From Lachnospiraceae bacterium (GTDB taxonomy: Bacteria; Bacillota; Clostridia; Lachnospirales; Lachnospiraceae), in NCBI GenBank assembly GCA_900753685.1, contig CAAEAB010000141.1, positions 1 through 6,799 of the forward strand: 6,799 nucleotides of DNA. Direction: 5' to 3'. Every line of letters begins with the position of its first letter. Positions within the stretch are counted from its first letter, which is position 1. The notes under the pieces were generated by a model. That model was not told the DNA's origin. It worked only from the letters and a program-made list of their open reading frames with translations, and ran no database searches. Positions 1 to 5,881 of this stretch are shown here, one piece after another. The position numbers were made by a program, and so were the translations under genes.

Positions 1-302
1 CCGGCGGCCGGCGGGTTGGAAGTCAAAAGATAAATATTCCCCGAACTGGCCAGCTTATCGCCCTCACCGACATAAAAATTAATATAACCGCTGCCGGACG
101 CATTGACAACTTCTTCATCACGAATGCAAACTCCGGTAAAAGAAGCGCTATTAACAATCTGTCCCTCTTCCACACGACACACAGAAACCGTATCCTTCAT
201 CAGATTGACAACAACCGTAATCGTCAAATACACAAAAATAATCGCAAAAACTATAAAGCCGATATTTAATTGAAATTTAAATCTTTTGCGGGTATTTTCC
301 AT
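1..302 (-). CDS. HlyD-like membrane-anchored protein, N-terminal 100 residues (partial)
   Basis: Only the N-terminus is in the window; the frame runs open off the left edge. The start is ATG at 302..300, preceded on the minus strand by AAAGGAG about 10 bases upstream, which overlaps the stop codon of the radical SAM gene (15-base gap, so probably one transcript). The visible part has a short basic cytoplasmic tail (NTRKRFKF), one hydrophobic segment at about residues 14-35, then an extracytoplasmic beta-rich stretch with the pattern EEGQIVNSASFTG...RDEEVV...GSGYINFYVGEGDKLA. That resembles the barrel/lipoyl-like hairpin of membrane-fusion (HlyD-type) adaptors. In a Gram-positive cell it would be a single-pass membrane protein. 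I recall similar proteins in Lachnospiraceae just upstream of sepF/ylmH/divIVA-type genes, but nothing here proves that. The true function is unknown, and other single-pass surface proteins with a lipoyl-like fold are possible. Confidence 0.62.
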   Translation of the reverse strand, partial: MENTRKRFKFQLNIGFIVFAIIFVYLTITVVVNLMKDTVSVCRVEEGQIVNSASFTGVCIRDEEVVNASGSGYINFYVGEGDKLASSGNIYLLTSNPPAA

Positions 303-317
303 AATGGCTAAACTCCT

Positions 318-1265
318 TTAAAATAATGTTTTTAATGCCGCGCCATTCATATAATCACACTTTTTTCCCTGAAAGCTTTTTTCCTCTTCCATATATGCAC
401 AAAATTCGTCCAACAGTTTCCACCAGCTTGTCTGCCAATTTGCAAATAGAGCATCTTTTTCCCGAATGCGGCTGAAAAGCCGCTCGACAGCAATATTGGG
501 GGAAAGATATTCTAAAAACATTCTCAAGCGCAGGAAATAATCCTCCTTTGAGCATATATCCAGCTGGCCGGATTCATAAAGCCGGGCCATCTCAGTTTCC
601 TTTGCAATATACAGGGAATGGATTTTGACCAGATCATTATTCATAACTGAAAGGATTTTGCTCGTTTCAATAACATCCTCCAACATATCACCCGGTAGAT
701 TTAAAATAACATGGGTACATAATAAAAATCCCCGTCGTTTGATCCGCAGAGCAGCATCCAGGTATTCGGCCAGTCCATGTCCCCGACGTATACTCTCGAG
801 CGTATGGTAGTTCGCTGTTTGGAGACCAAGCTCAATATTGATACCAATTCCATATTTATCAGAAAAATCCGCCATCATATCCAAATAATCTTCACGGATG
901 CAATCTGGCCGGGTAGATATGGCGATCTCTACAATATCCGGAATTTTTGCAGCCTCATCCATATAGGATTTTAACTGCTTCAGCGGCAGAAAAGTATTCG
1001 TATAATTTTGAAAATAAGCAATAAATTTCTGAGCCTTATAACGCTTCTGGATATATTCACGTGTTTTCGTTAATTGTTCTGTCACTGACTTGTCGGCCGA
1101 CATAGCCTCGAAGCCCGTACCATCCTCCGCACAAAACGTACAGCCCTGGCCGTCCCGACGGTTTGGACAGGAAACGGGAAGGTTGACCGGGAGCTTATAA
1201 ACCTTCAAATGGTAATGTGTTTTTAAAAAATTGGAATATTTATAATATACGTAATCTTTGTCCAT
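318..1265 (-). CDS. TIGR01212-family radical SAM protein (YhcC/YtqA-like)
   Basis: This 315-residue protein is close to full length for the family. Cys33, Cys42 and Cys45 (SCPNRRDGQGCTFC) should bind the 4Fe-4S cluster that cleaves S-adenosylmethionine. Further family marks are KVYKLPV before the cluster, ISTRPDCI near residue 117, GLQTANYHTLESIRRGH near 147-163 and CTHVILNLPGD near 183-193. The loop between the first two Cys is 8 residues, against 11 in E. coli YhcC as I recall it. The Bacillus/Streptococcus YtqA subgroup (MnmL) takes part in mnm5s2U synthesis at the tRNA wobble base, but no mnmM methylase lies beside this gene, and the CAEDGTGFE segment differs from YtqA as I remember it, so that role should not be transferred. 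M1 is required because the next Met (54) lies beyond the cluster Cys. No Shine-Dalgarno is visible before M1; see the promoter entry. The HlyD-like gene follows 15 bases downstream. Confidence 0.93.
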   Translation of the reverse strand: MDKDYVYYKYSNFLKTHYHLKVYKLPVNLPVSCPNRRDGQGCTFCAEDGTGFEAMSADKSVTEQLTKTREYIQKRYKAQKFIAYFQNYTNTFLPLKQLKSYMDEAAKIPDIVEIAISTRPDCIREDYLDMMADFSDKYGIGINIELGLQTANYHTLESIRRGHGLAEYLDAALRIKRRGFLLCTHVILNLPGDMLEDVIETSKILSVMNNDLVKIHSLYIAKETEMARLYESGQLDICSKEDYFLRLRMFLEYLSPNIAVERLFSRIREKDALFANWQTSWWKLLDEFCAYMEEEKSFQGKKCDYMNGAALKTLF

Positions 1266-1273
1266 ATTTAGAT

Positions 1274-1302
1274 ATTATATATGTTTTTGAGTCAGATTTA
1301 AA
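1274..1302 (-). promoter_or_regulatory. Candidate sigma-A promoter of the radical SAM gene, possibly leaderless
   Basis: On the minus strand, TTTAAA (1302..1297), a 17-base spacer and TATAAT (1279..1274) form a plausible vegetative promoter. Only 8 bases separate the -10 box from the ATG at 1265, so transcription would begin within a few bases of the start codon. This fits the absence of any Shine-Dalgarno in front of that ATG. The -35 box is a weak match, so the call is tentative. Confidence 0.45.
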
Positions 1303-1362
1303 GTATAAATTATTTTTTAGGGTATATTTCACAAAAAATTCGTAAATACTAAAAAAGAAAAT

Positions 1363-1368
1363 AGGAGG
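1363..1368 (+). promoter_or_regulatory. Strong ribosome binding site of the DUF378 gene
   Basis: AGGAGG followed by TG lies 9 bases before the ATG at 1378 and fixes that start. It contrasts with the divergent radical SAM gene about 110 bases away, which has no such site. I could not pick a confident promoter for the plus strand in the AT-rich interval 1266-1362. Confidence 0.85.
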
Positions 1369-1377
1369 TGGAATTAT

Positions 1378-1581
1378 ATGGAACGCAATTGGCTGGATAT
1401 TGTTTGTCTGATTTTAATTATTATCGGCGCTATTAACTGGGGATTAATCGGCTTTTTCAACTTTGATCTCGTATCCGTCATTTTCGGCAATATGTCTATG
1501 ATTACCCGAATTATTTTCGCCGTTGTCGGAATAGCAGGTATTTATTCACTTGTTCTTTTCTGGAAACTAAAGGCAGAATGA
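1378..1581 (+). CDS. DUF378-family small membrane protein (YuzA-like)
   Basis: This is a 67-residue protein with two hydrophobic segments (about residues 7-27 and 40-62) separated by a short loop. The first carries the DUF378 signature IGAINWGLIGFFNFDLVSVIFG, where Asn-Trp-Gly and the following NFDLV are the typical marks; the second includes a VVGIAGIYSL-type stretch. The length is normal for DUF378. It should be an integral membrane protein; no biochemical role is established for the family that I know of. It is the only plus-strand gene here and stands alone: it diverges from the radical SAM gene, converges on the small P-loop gene, and is closed by the hairpin just after its TGA stop. Confidence 0.9.
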   Translation: MERNWLDIVCLILIIIGAINWGLIGFFNFDLVSVIFGNMSMITRIIFAVVGIAGIYSLVLFWKLKAE

Positions 1582-1582
1582 C

Positions 1583-1620
1583 AAAAAAGGGACTCAAACC
1601 TTGGTTTAAGAGTCCCTTTT
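1583..1620. terminator. Bidirectional intrinsic terminator between convergent genes
   Basis: AAAAGGGACTC (1585-1595) and GAGTCCCTTTT (1610-1620) form a perfect 11-bp stem. The interior AAAC/GTTT can add a small top helix with two unpaired A residues. On the plus strand the stem ends in TTTT and closes the DUF378 gene, whose stop is at 1579-1581. On the minus strand the six A residues at 1583-1588 become a U6 tract and close the P-loop gene ending at 1631. Symmetry and position both support two-way use. Confidence 0.88.
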
Positions 1621-1630
1621 GCATTTTCTA

Positions 1631-2050
1631 TTATAAAGAAATAACGATATCGTCTTTAAAATCATCCGGCATATGTTCAGCATCTACGGATATGCTGATA
1701 ACAAAATTGATATTAAATCTGGAAGAAATATCTTTCAATTTGGAAAGAACAAAGCCAATATACTCATCCGATACGGACGAAATTGTTAAAAAGCTATCCA
1801 GATACATAGCCTCCAAATCATGATCCTGAGAAATCAAACCGCAGATGAAACCTAAGAATGCGTCATATGTATCCAACGGATATTCGCTTAAATTAATCAA
1901 ACGGATCTTATTGCTCAGTTCATACATATGTTTGTTGTTTTTATCCAGATAAACTATATTGCCGTTTGCATTCTTTACTTCATCATTAGCTTTCTGGATT
2001 AAATATTTTGTTTTACCCTTACCTTTTACACCTGAAATAATCTGTATCAT
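1631..2050 (-). CDS. Small Walker-A P-loop ATPase of unknown function
   Basis: This 139-residue protein starts with a beta strand running straight into a P-loop: SGVKGKGKT (residues 6-14, pattern GxxGxGKT, Lys13 and Thr14). A candidate Walker B strand is LEAMYLDSF with Asp85, and a third hydrophobic strand, FNINFVISIS, lies near 112-121. It has no DNA-binding, membrane or other domain, so it is a minimal RecA/ASCE-like nucleotide-binding fold. I recall homologues of this size in Clostridia, often labelled hypothetical or loosely 'twitching motility protein PilT'; it lacks the length and the Asp/His boxes of PilT, so that label should not be used. The start has AGGAGG 8 bases upstream. It has its own promoter just past the carboxypeptidase gene and ends at a shared terminator, so it can be expressed apart from the division operon. 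Function cannot be assigned. Confidence 0.9.
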   Translation of the reverse strand: MIQIISGVKGKGKTKYLIQKANDEVKNANGNIVYLDKNNKHMYELSNKIRLINLSEYPLDTYDAFLGFICGLISQDHDLEAMYLDSFLTISSVSDEYIGFVLSKLKDISSRFNINFVISISVDAEHMPDDFKDDIVISL

Positions 2051-2058
2051 TTTGTTCT

Positions 2059-2064
2059 CCTCCT
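2059..2064 (-). promoter_or_regulatory. Ribosome binding site of the small P-loop gene
   Basis: AGGAGG (within GAGGAGGAG) on the minus strand lies 8 bases before the ATG at 2050 and fixes that start. Confidence 0.85.
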
Positions 2065-2094
2065 CTATCTGTCCCTCGTCTTATTCGTGTAATA

Positions 2095-2134
2095 AGCTTA
2101 CATTTATTATATTATAAGCTGACTGAAAATTCAA
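2095..2134 (-). promoter_or_regulatory. Strong sigma-A promoter of the P-loop gene with flanking inverted repeat
   Basis: On the minus strand, TTGAAT (2134..2129), exactly 17 bases, then TATAAT (2111..2106). This predicts a start near 2099 and a leader of about 50 bases. The -35 box begins 4 bases past the carboxypeptidase stop. AGCTTA (2120..2115) and TAAGCT (2100..2095) are 6-bp inverted arms 14 bases apart that bracket the -10 box and predicted start, a layout seen in repressor operators. Six-bp arms are not rare in AT-rich DNA, so the operator is only a possibility. No terminator is visible between the carboxypeptidase gene and this promoter, so read-through is also likely. Confidence 0.68.
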
Positions 2135-2137
2135 TCT

Positions 2138-3241
2138 CTATTTAGGAATTTTATTCAATAGGATATTCATTTCAGAATACAACTCATCGCTTGTCGATGC
2201 GCCAAGGATGACGGAAATATATCCCTGATTATTACGGTCTGTTTCATAGAGAATCAGACAGCACCCGGCTTCATCCGTTGTTCCGGTTTTGCCGCCAAGG
2301 ACACGGACGTTTTCCGGATAATCATAGGTATCCAGAAAATATTGGTTTGTTGTATTATAAACAGCATCTACCGGATTCCCTGACCCATCTTTGTAGGTAA
2401 AGCTCACCTGGCTTTGACGTATCGTCTCCTCAAAGATGCTAAAGTCGAGACAGCGATTAAAAATCAAATACAGATCATAGGCGCTGGTGTAATGGTCGTT
2501 GTCATGAAGCCCGCTCGGATTGACAAAATGTGTGTCTACGCAGCCAAGGGCCTTTGCTTCCTCATTCATCATGTCTGCAAAAGCTTCGATACTGCCGGCA
2601 ATGTGTATAGCCAGTGCATTTGCGGCATCATTACCACTGTAAATCATTAACCCCTGAAAAAGCTGATCTACAGTTAATACATCTCCCACTTGAAAACCAC
2701 AGAGTTTGGCGCCATAGTCTGTAACAACCATGTCTTCTGTAAATACCACTGTATCATTAAAATCTGCCTTCTGCATAGTGATTAAAGCTGTCATAATCTT
2801 TGTAACACTGGCCGGATAAAGCCGGTCATATACATTTTCCCCATACACATCACTGAGCGTATCCACTCCGGCCACTAACCCGGTTTTCGCATTAATATCC
2901 TCGTCTTCAACCGCTGAGTCTGAAATTTCATCCGTTGTTTCAGCGTCTTTGGTGCCGGTTTCTTCATTTTCTTCATTTGTTTCTTCACTTTCACCTCTAT
3001 CCGATGTTTCCGTTTCATCTTTATCGGCTCCGCCGCTGCTGACAGAATTTGTGTTTTTTGGAAAGACAACCAGATCTTCAGCAAAAAAATCATAGCCATC
3101 ATCATCGGACATACTGATGATCAGGCTTTTGCTGTTCAGCGCCGTATCCGTATAGGATTTAATCAATGTTGACGTTCCGGAGCATCCGGTCAGAAGCCCG
3201 GCGGCTGCGAGGCACAGCAGGCCCGCTCTGAATTTCTTCAT
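2138..3241 (-). CDS. Lipoprotein D-alanyl-D-alanine carboxypeptidase (peptidase S11, DacF-like)
   Basis: The protein should remove the terminal D-Ala of peptidoglycan stem peptides at the outer membrane face. All S11 motifs are present (numbers from the start used here): SxxK as SVTK at 145-148 in LYPASVTKIMTAL, SxN as SGN at 202-204, and KTG at 318-320 in GGKTGTTDEAG. The N-terminus MKKFRAGLLCLAAAGLLTGC is a classical lipoprotein signal with lipid Cys20. A very acidic, low-complexity linker (about 72-115, rich in Glu, Asp and Thr) separates anchor and catalytic domain. The protein stops soon after the catalytic domain: it lacks the C-terminal beta domain and amphipathic anchor of PBP5/DacF types. 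The start is uncertain: an upstream ATG at 3268 overlaps the mgsA stop as ATGA and would add nine mostly acidic residues. I prefer 3241 for the standard signal peptide and an AGGA 10 bases upstream. It is the last gene of the wall operon. Confidence 0.92.
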   Translation of the reverse strand: MKKFRAGLLCLAAAGLLTGCSGTSTLIKSYTDTALNSKSLIISMSDDDGYDFFAEDLVVFPKNTNSVSSGGADKDETETSDRGESEETNEENEETGTKDAETTDEISDSAVEDEDINAKTGLVAGVDTLSDVYGENVYDRLYPASVTKIMTALITMQKADFNDTVVFTEDMVVTDYGAKLCGFQVGDVLTVDQLFQGLMIYSGNDAANALAIHIAGSIEAFADMMNEEAKALGCVDTHFVNPSGLHDNDHYTSAYDLYLIFNRCLDFSIFEETIRQSQVSFTYKDGSGNPVDAVYNTTNQYFLDTYDYPENVRVLGGKTGTTDEAGCCLILYETDRNNQGYISVILGASTSDELYSEMNILLNKIPK

Positions 3242-3264
3242 AATTACATCATCCTGTTCTTCAA

Positions 3265-3657
3265 TCATTTGTAAAATTCCCGCCAGTCCAGATCTCCGCG
3301 GTCAAGAGCTTTAATGAGAAGCTCTGCAGTCGCCAGATTGGTTGCAAGGGGAATGCTGTGGTTATCGCAAAGACGGACAAGGGTATGTATATCCGTCATA
3401 CCGGAAGTCTGTGCCGGATCTCGCATAAAAATAACTAAATCGATATCATTGTTTTCTATCTGAGCGCCCATCTGCTGTTCTCCACCTAATGTCCCTGCCA
3501 GATATTTGTGTACGGTCAGATTGGTAACTTCTTCAATCAACCGGCCGGTAGTTCCTGTAGCAAAAAGTTCATGCTTTGCAAGTATCGCACGATACGCAAT
3601 ACAGAAATTTTGCATTAATTTTTTCTTGCTTTCATTTGCAACAAAGCCTATATTCAT
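3265..3657 (-). CDS. mgsA: Methylglyoxal synthase homologue with altered catalytic residues
   Basis: The family is clear over the whole 130 residues: ATGTTG (33-38), AGTLGGEQQMGAQ (54-66), IDLVIFMRDP (72-81), IPLATNLATAELLI (102-115). Methylglyoxal synthase converts dihydroxyacetone phosphate to methylglyoxal and phosphate in the cytosol. Compared with E. coli MgsA as I know it, phosphate-site residues remain (Lys12, Thr34, Thr36, Thr37, Gly55), and Asp101 is kept as Asp89. But the catalytic base Asp71 is Glu60 (GGEQQ instead of GGDQQ), His19-Asp20 is Asn8-Glu9, and the segment holding His98 is one residue shorter with no His there (DPAQTSGMTD). Activity is therefore doubtful. The start at 3657 is fixed by AGGAGG 7 bases upstream; an in-frame ATG at 3687 lies inside rodA and lacks support. 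The gene begins 4 bases after rodA, so it is surely co-transcribed with the wall genes. Confidence 0.88.
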   Translation of the reverse strand: MNIGFVANESKKKLMQNFCIAYRAILAKHELFATGTTGRLIEEVTNLTVHKYLAGTLGGEQQMGAQIENNDIDLVIFMRDPAQTSGMTDIHTLVRLCDNHSIPLATNLATAELLIKALDRGDLDWREFYK

Positions 3658-3661
3658 TTGC

Positions 3662-4795
3662 CTACCTCCTGCCTTTCTGTAAATCAATATTTATAACAAG
3701 CCCGATACCGGCCATGTTTGCCAGCAGAGCGCTCAACCCATAGCTGATAAAGGGTAATGGCAGCCCTGTGTTTGGAAGCAGATTAGTGGCCACGCCGATA
3801 TTGACAAATGACTGAAATGCGATCATTGACGCCACACCGCAGGCAATGAGACGCCCACTCATGTTTGAGGCATTTTTTGCGACCTTCAGACACTCGTAAA
3901 CAATAAGAGCCAACAGCAAAATCGTCACACAGCTTCCGATAAAACCGAGTTCTTCGCCAATGACAGAAAATATAAAGTCTGTCTGCTGTTCGGATATGAA
4001 ATTACCGCCCTTGACCGATGTGATCGTATTATTGTTCAATCCTTTTCCGGTAAGCATCCCCGAACCAATGGCCATAACCGAATTATATTGCTGGTTTGCC
4101 GTCGTCTGCTGATATTCGGAAGGATTTAAAAAGGCCAGAATACGGTTTAACTGATATCCGTGAAGAAGTATCTGAAATGGCTGCTGAATATACCAGATCA
4201 GAAAACCCGCAATCGGTACCGTAAAAATTAAAAACCTCCCGATAAATTTATAACTTAAGCCGCCACAGAAAACCATCATAATAAAAATAAACAAAAAAAC
4301 CAACGTCGTCGACATGTTCGGTTCCATATAGATTAAAAACACAGGAACAATATATATAACTCCAAGCATGATGAGTGTTTTCAGCTGACTGATCTGATCA
4401 CGATGATCCATAATCAGGCGTGCAAGAACAACGATCATCATTATTTTGGCAAACTCACTTGGCTGCAAAGTACCAAATGAACCAAGGGAAAACCAACGTT
4501 TGGCGCCATTGACATTGACGCCGAAAAACAAGACAGCCGTGAGCATTGCAACAGCCAGTAAATAAATCGGCCATTGAAACTTTAATATAAAGTTATAATC
4601 TATAAAAGAAATAATTATTAGACCGGTCAAACCGACGATCATACCTAAAAACTGTTTTCTTGCATAGCCGTCTGCTGCGCTTTCTATAACAAAAAGTCCA
4701 AGTACGGTCGCCACAATGACAAGAAGCAGCAAACGCCAGTTGTATTTTTTTAAGTTGTAATTTAAAAATCGAAATTTATCCTCATATAAATTCAT
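3662..4795 (-). CDS. rodA: Rod-shape SEDS glycosyltransferase RodA
   Basis: RodA polymerises lipid II into glycan strands during side-wall growth, working with the class B transpeptidase PBP2 encoded upstream. This is a 377-residue multi-spanning membrane protein, normal for the family. Hallmarks in order: NGAKRWFSLGSFGTLQPSEF (97-115), NPSEYQQTTANQQYNSVMAIGSGMLTGKG (224-252), EQQTDFIFSVIGEELGF (269-285) and NTGLPLPFISYGLSALLANM (342-361). Asp273 in TDF matches the conserved essential Asp of RodA's fourth extracellular loop. The second Gly of the usual SYGGS motif is Leu, which I believe is common in Clostridia. The start is ATG at 4795, sharing one base with the minE stop (TAATG), with AAGGTGAT about 8 bases upstream; a TTG at 4801 is also in frame but less likely. 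This overlap implies translational coupling. FtsW and SpoVE are close relatives; the PBP2/Min context favours RodA. Confidence 0.96.
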   Translation of the reverse strand: MNLYEDKFRFLNYNLKKYNWRLLLLVIVATVLGLFVIESAADGYARKQFLGMIVGLTGLIIISFIDYNFILKFQWPIYLLAVAMLTAVLFFGVNVNGAKRWFSLGSFGTLQPSEFAKIMMIVVLARLIMDHRDQISQLKTLIMLGVIYIVPVFLIYMEPNMSTTLVFLFIFIMMVFCGGLSYKFIGRFLIFTVPIAGFLIWYIQQPFQILLHGYQLNRILAFLNPSEYQQTTANQQYNSVMAIGSGMLTGKGLNNNTITSVKGGNFISEQQTDFIFSVIGEELGFIGSCVTILLLALIVYECLKVAKNASNMSGRLIACGVASMIAFQSFVNIGVATNLLPNTGLPLPFISYGLSALLANMAGIGLVINIDLQKGRR

Positions 4796-5079
4796 TAACA
4801 AATCACCTTGTTTATTTCTCTGAAAGGTATTCGTGCAACGAGCATCATTGAGCCGCTTTCCTCCAGAGTCGCTTTGCTTTGAAGAATATTGACCTCCATA
4901 TGCTCTACATCCACTTCCATATATTTGGAAAGCGTCAGCCCGATATCACCTTTAATACCATTAATTAAATCAGCAGAACAATCGGCCCTGTCAGAAATGA
5001 GCAGCGTTTTCAGCCGCTGTTTGGCAATGGCGCCAGAACCTTTTTTCTTCTTTCGTCCCAGTCCTGAAAACCATCTCAT
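4795..5079 (-). CDS. minE: Cell division topological specificity factor MinE
   Basis: MinE stimulates the ATPase of membrane-bound MinD and so drives pole-to-pole movement of the Min system. The 94-residue length is normal (E. coli 88). The N-terminus MRWFSGLGRKKKK is a hydrophobic plus basic membrane-targeting segment. AIAKQRLKTLLISDRA (17-32) is the MinD-contact helix/strand, with the family's A-K-x-R-L pattern. The C-terminal part (YMEVDVEHMEVNIL, then residues 80-90) matches the dimerising topological domain. An AGGTGA 6 bases before the start overlaps the end of minD (10-base gap), and the stop overlaps the rodA start, so minD, minE and rodA are coupled. Having MinE points to an oscillating system, as in many Clostridia, rather than the DivIVA/MinJ anchoring of Bacillus. 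Confidence 0.95.
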   Translation of the reverse strand: MRWFSGLGRKKKKGSGAIAKQRLKTLLISDRADCSADLINGIKGDIGLTLSKYMEVDVEHMEVNILQSKATLEESGSMMLVARIPFREINKVIC

Positions 5080-5089
5080 AAAGCTTCAC

Positions 5090-5881
5090 CTACCCTCTCA
5101 CGAGGAATCGTGTCAAACGACGAAACCACCCGCTCTGATAGCGCTCTGCCAGCAGAGGCACATTTTCACCCATCAGACGCAGACAGATATTTGCATAGGC
5201 CTGTCCGGCCATCGTATGCCGTCCCACAAGCGGTTCTCCCTGATTTGTGGATACGACCACATTCTCGTCGTCCGGTACGGCTCCAATCAGATTCACAGAA
5301 AGTATATCCATAATATCCTCCAGTGACATCATCTCACCATTGCGGATCATATCGAAACGTAGACGATTGACGATCAAATCCATGCGTCCAATCTGCTGAG
5401 ATTCCAAAAGGCCGATAATCCGGTCTGCATCCCGGATCGCCGCCACCTCCGGCGTTGTTACGATCAATGCCCTGTCCGCTCCGGCAATGGCATTCTGAAA
5501 CCCCTGTTCAATCCCCGCTGGGCAATCAAGAATGATGTAATCAAAATCCTCCCGCATCTGCTCCACAAGTTTTTTCATCTGTTCCGGGGACACACTGCTT
5601 TTATCCCTGGTCTGGGCTGACGGCAGAAGAAACAATCCCGGATACCGTTTGTCCCGTATCAGCGCCTGCTTTAACCGGCACGTACCTTCAATAACATCCA
5701 CAAGATTATAAATAATCCGGTTTTCGAGACCGAGGATGACATCTAGATTCCGGAGCCCGATATCCGTATCAATCATAACAACTCGCTTGTCCATTTGGGC
5801 AAGCCCCATTCCTATGTTTGCTGTCGATGTGGTTTTCCCGACACCGCCTTTTCCTGATGTGACAACGATGACTTCGCTCAT
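5090..5881 (-). CDS. minD: Septum-site determining ATPase MinD
   Basis: MinD is the membrane-cycling ATPase of the Min system; its ATP dimer binds membrane and recruits MinC and MinE. The 263 residues begin MSEVIVVTSGKGGVGKTT, the deviant Walker A with Lys11 and Lys16 at the same numbers as in E. coli. Asp40 lies in MIDTDIGLRNLD, and the Walker B-type strand is YIILDCPAGIE (115-125, Asp119). The last 16 residues (YQSGWFRRLTRFLVRG) form the amphipathic membrane-targeting helix. The start at 5881 is set by GGAGG 8 bases upstream and by homology; the frame stays open to an ATG at 5944, adding 21 residues with no ribosome site and no likeness to MinD. minE follows after 10 bases. Upstream, where clostridial operons usually have minC, there is only an 80-base gap after the PBP2 gene. 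Confidence 0.97.
   Translation of the reverse strand: MSEVIVVTSGKGGVGKTTSTANIGMGLAQMDKRVVMIDTDIGLRNLDVILGLENRIIYNLVDVIEGTCRLKQALIRDKRYPGLFLLPSAQTRDKSSVSPEQMKKLVEQMREDFDYIILDCPAGIEQGFQNAIAGADRALIVTTPEVAAIRDADRIIGLLESQQIGRMDLIVNRLRFDMIRNGEMMSLEDIMDILSVNLIGAVPDDENVVVSTNQGEPLVGRHTMAGQAYANICLRLMGENVPLLAERYQSGWFRRLTRFLVRG

Noticed and set aside
1303..1325. GTATAA then GGGTAT, resembling a sigma-B promoter upstream of the DUF378 gene.
   Set aside because: The spacer is only 11 bases, shorter than the 12-15 usual for sigma-B, and Clostridia of this type generally lack sigma-B.
1578..1823. Plus-strand open frame of 81 codons after the DUF378 gene.
   Set aside because: It starts inside the terminator hairpin, is antisense to the P-loop gene, has no ribosome site and its product shows no domain.
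2875..3105. Minus-strand open frame rich in Lys and Met.
   Set aside because: It is the shifted reading of the acidic GAA/GAT-rich spacer of the carboxypeptidase; its composition is explained by the real frame.
4889..5326. Plus-strand open frame of 145 codons.
   Set aside because: It is antisense across minE and minD, both certain genes; its product has no recognisable motif and no ribosome site was seen.
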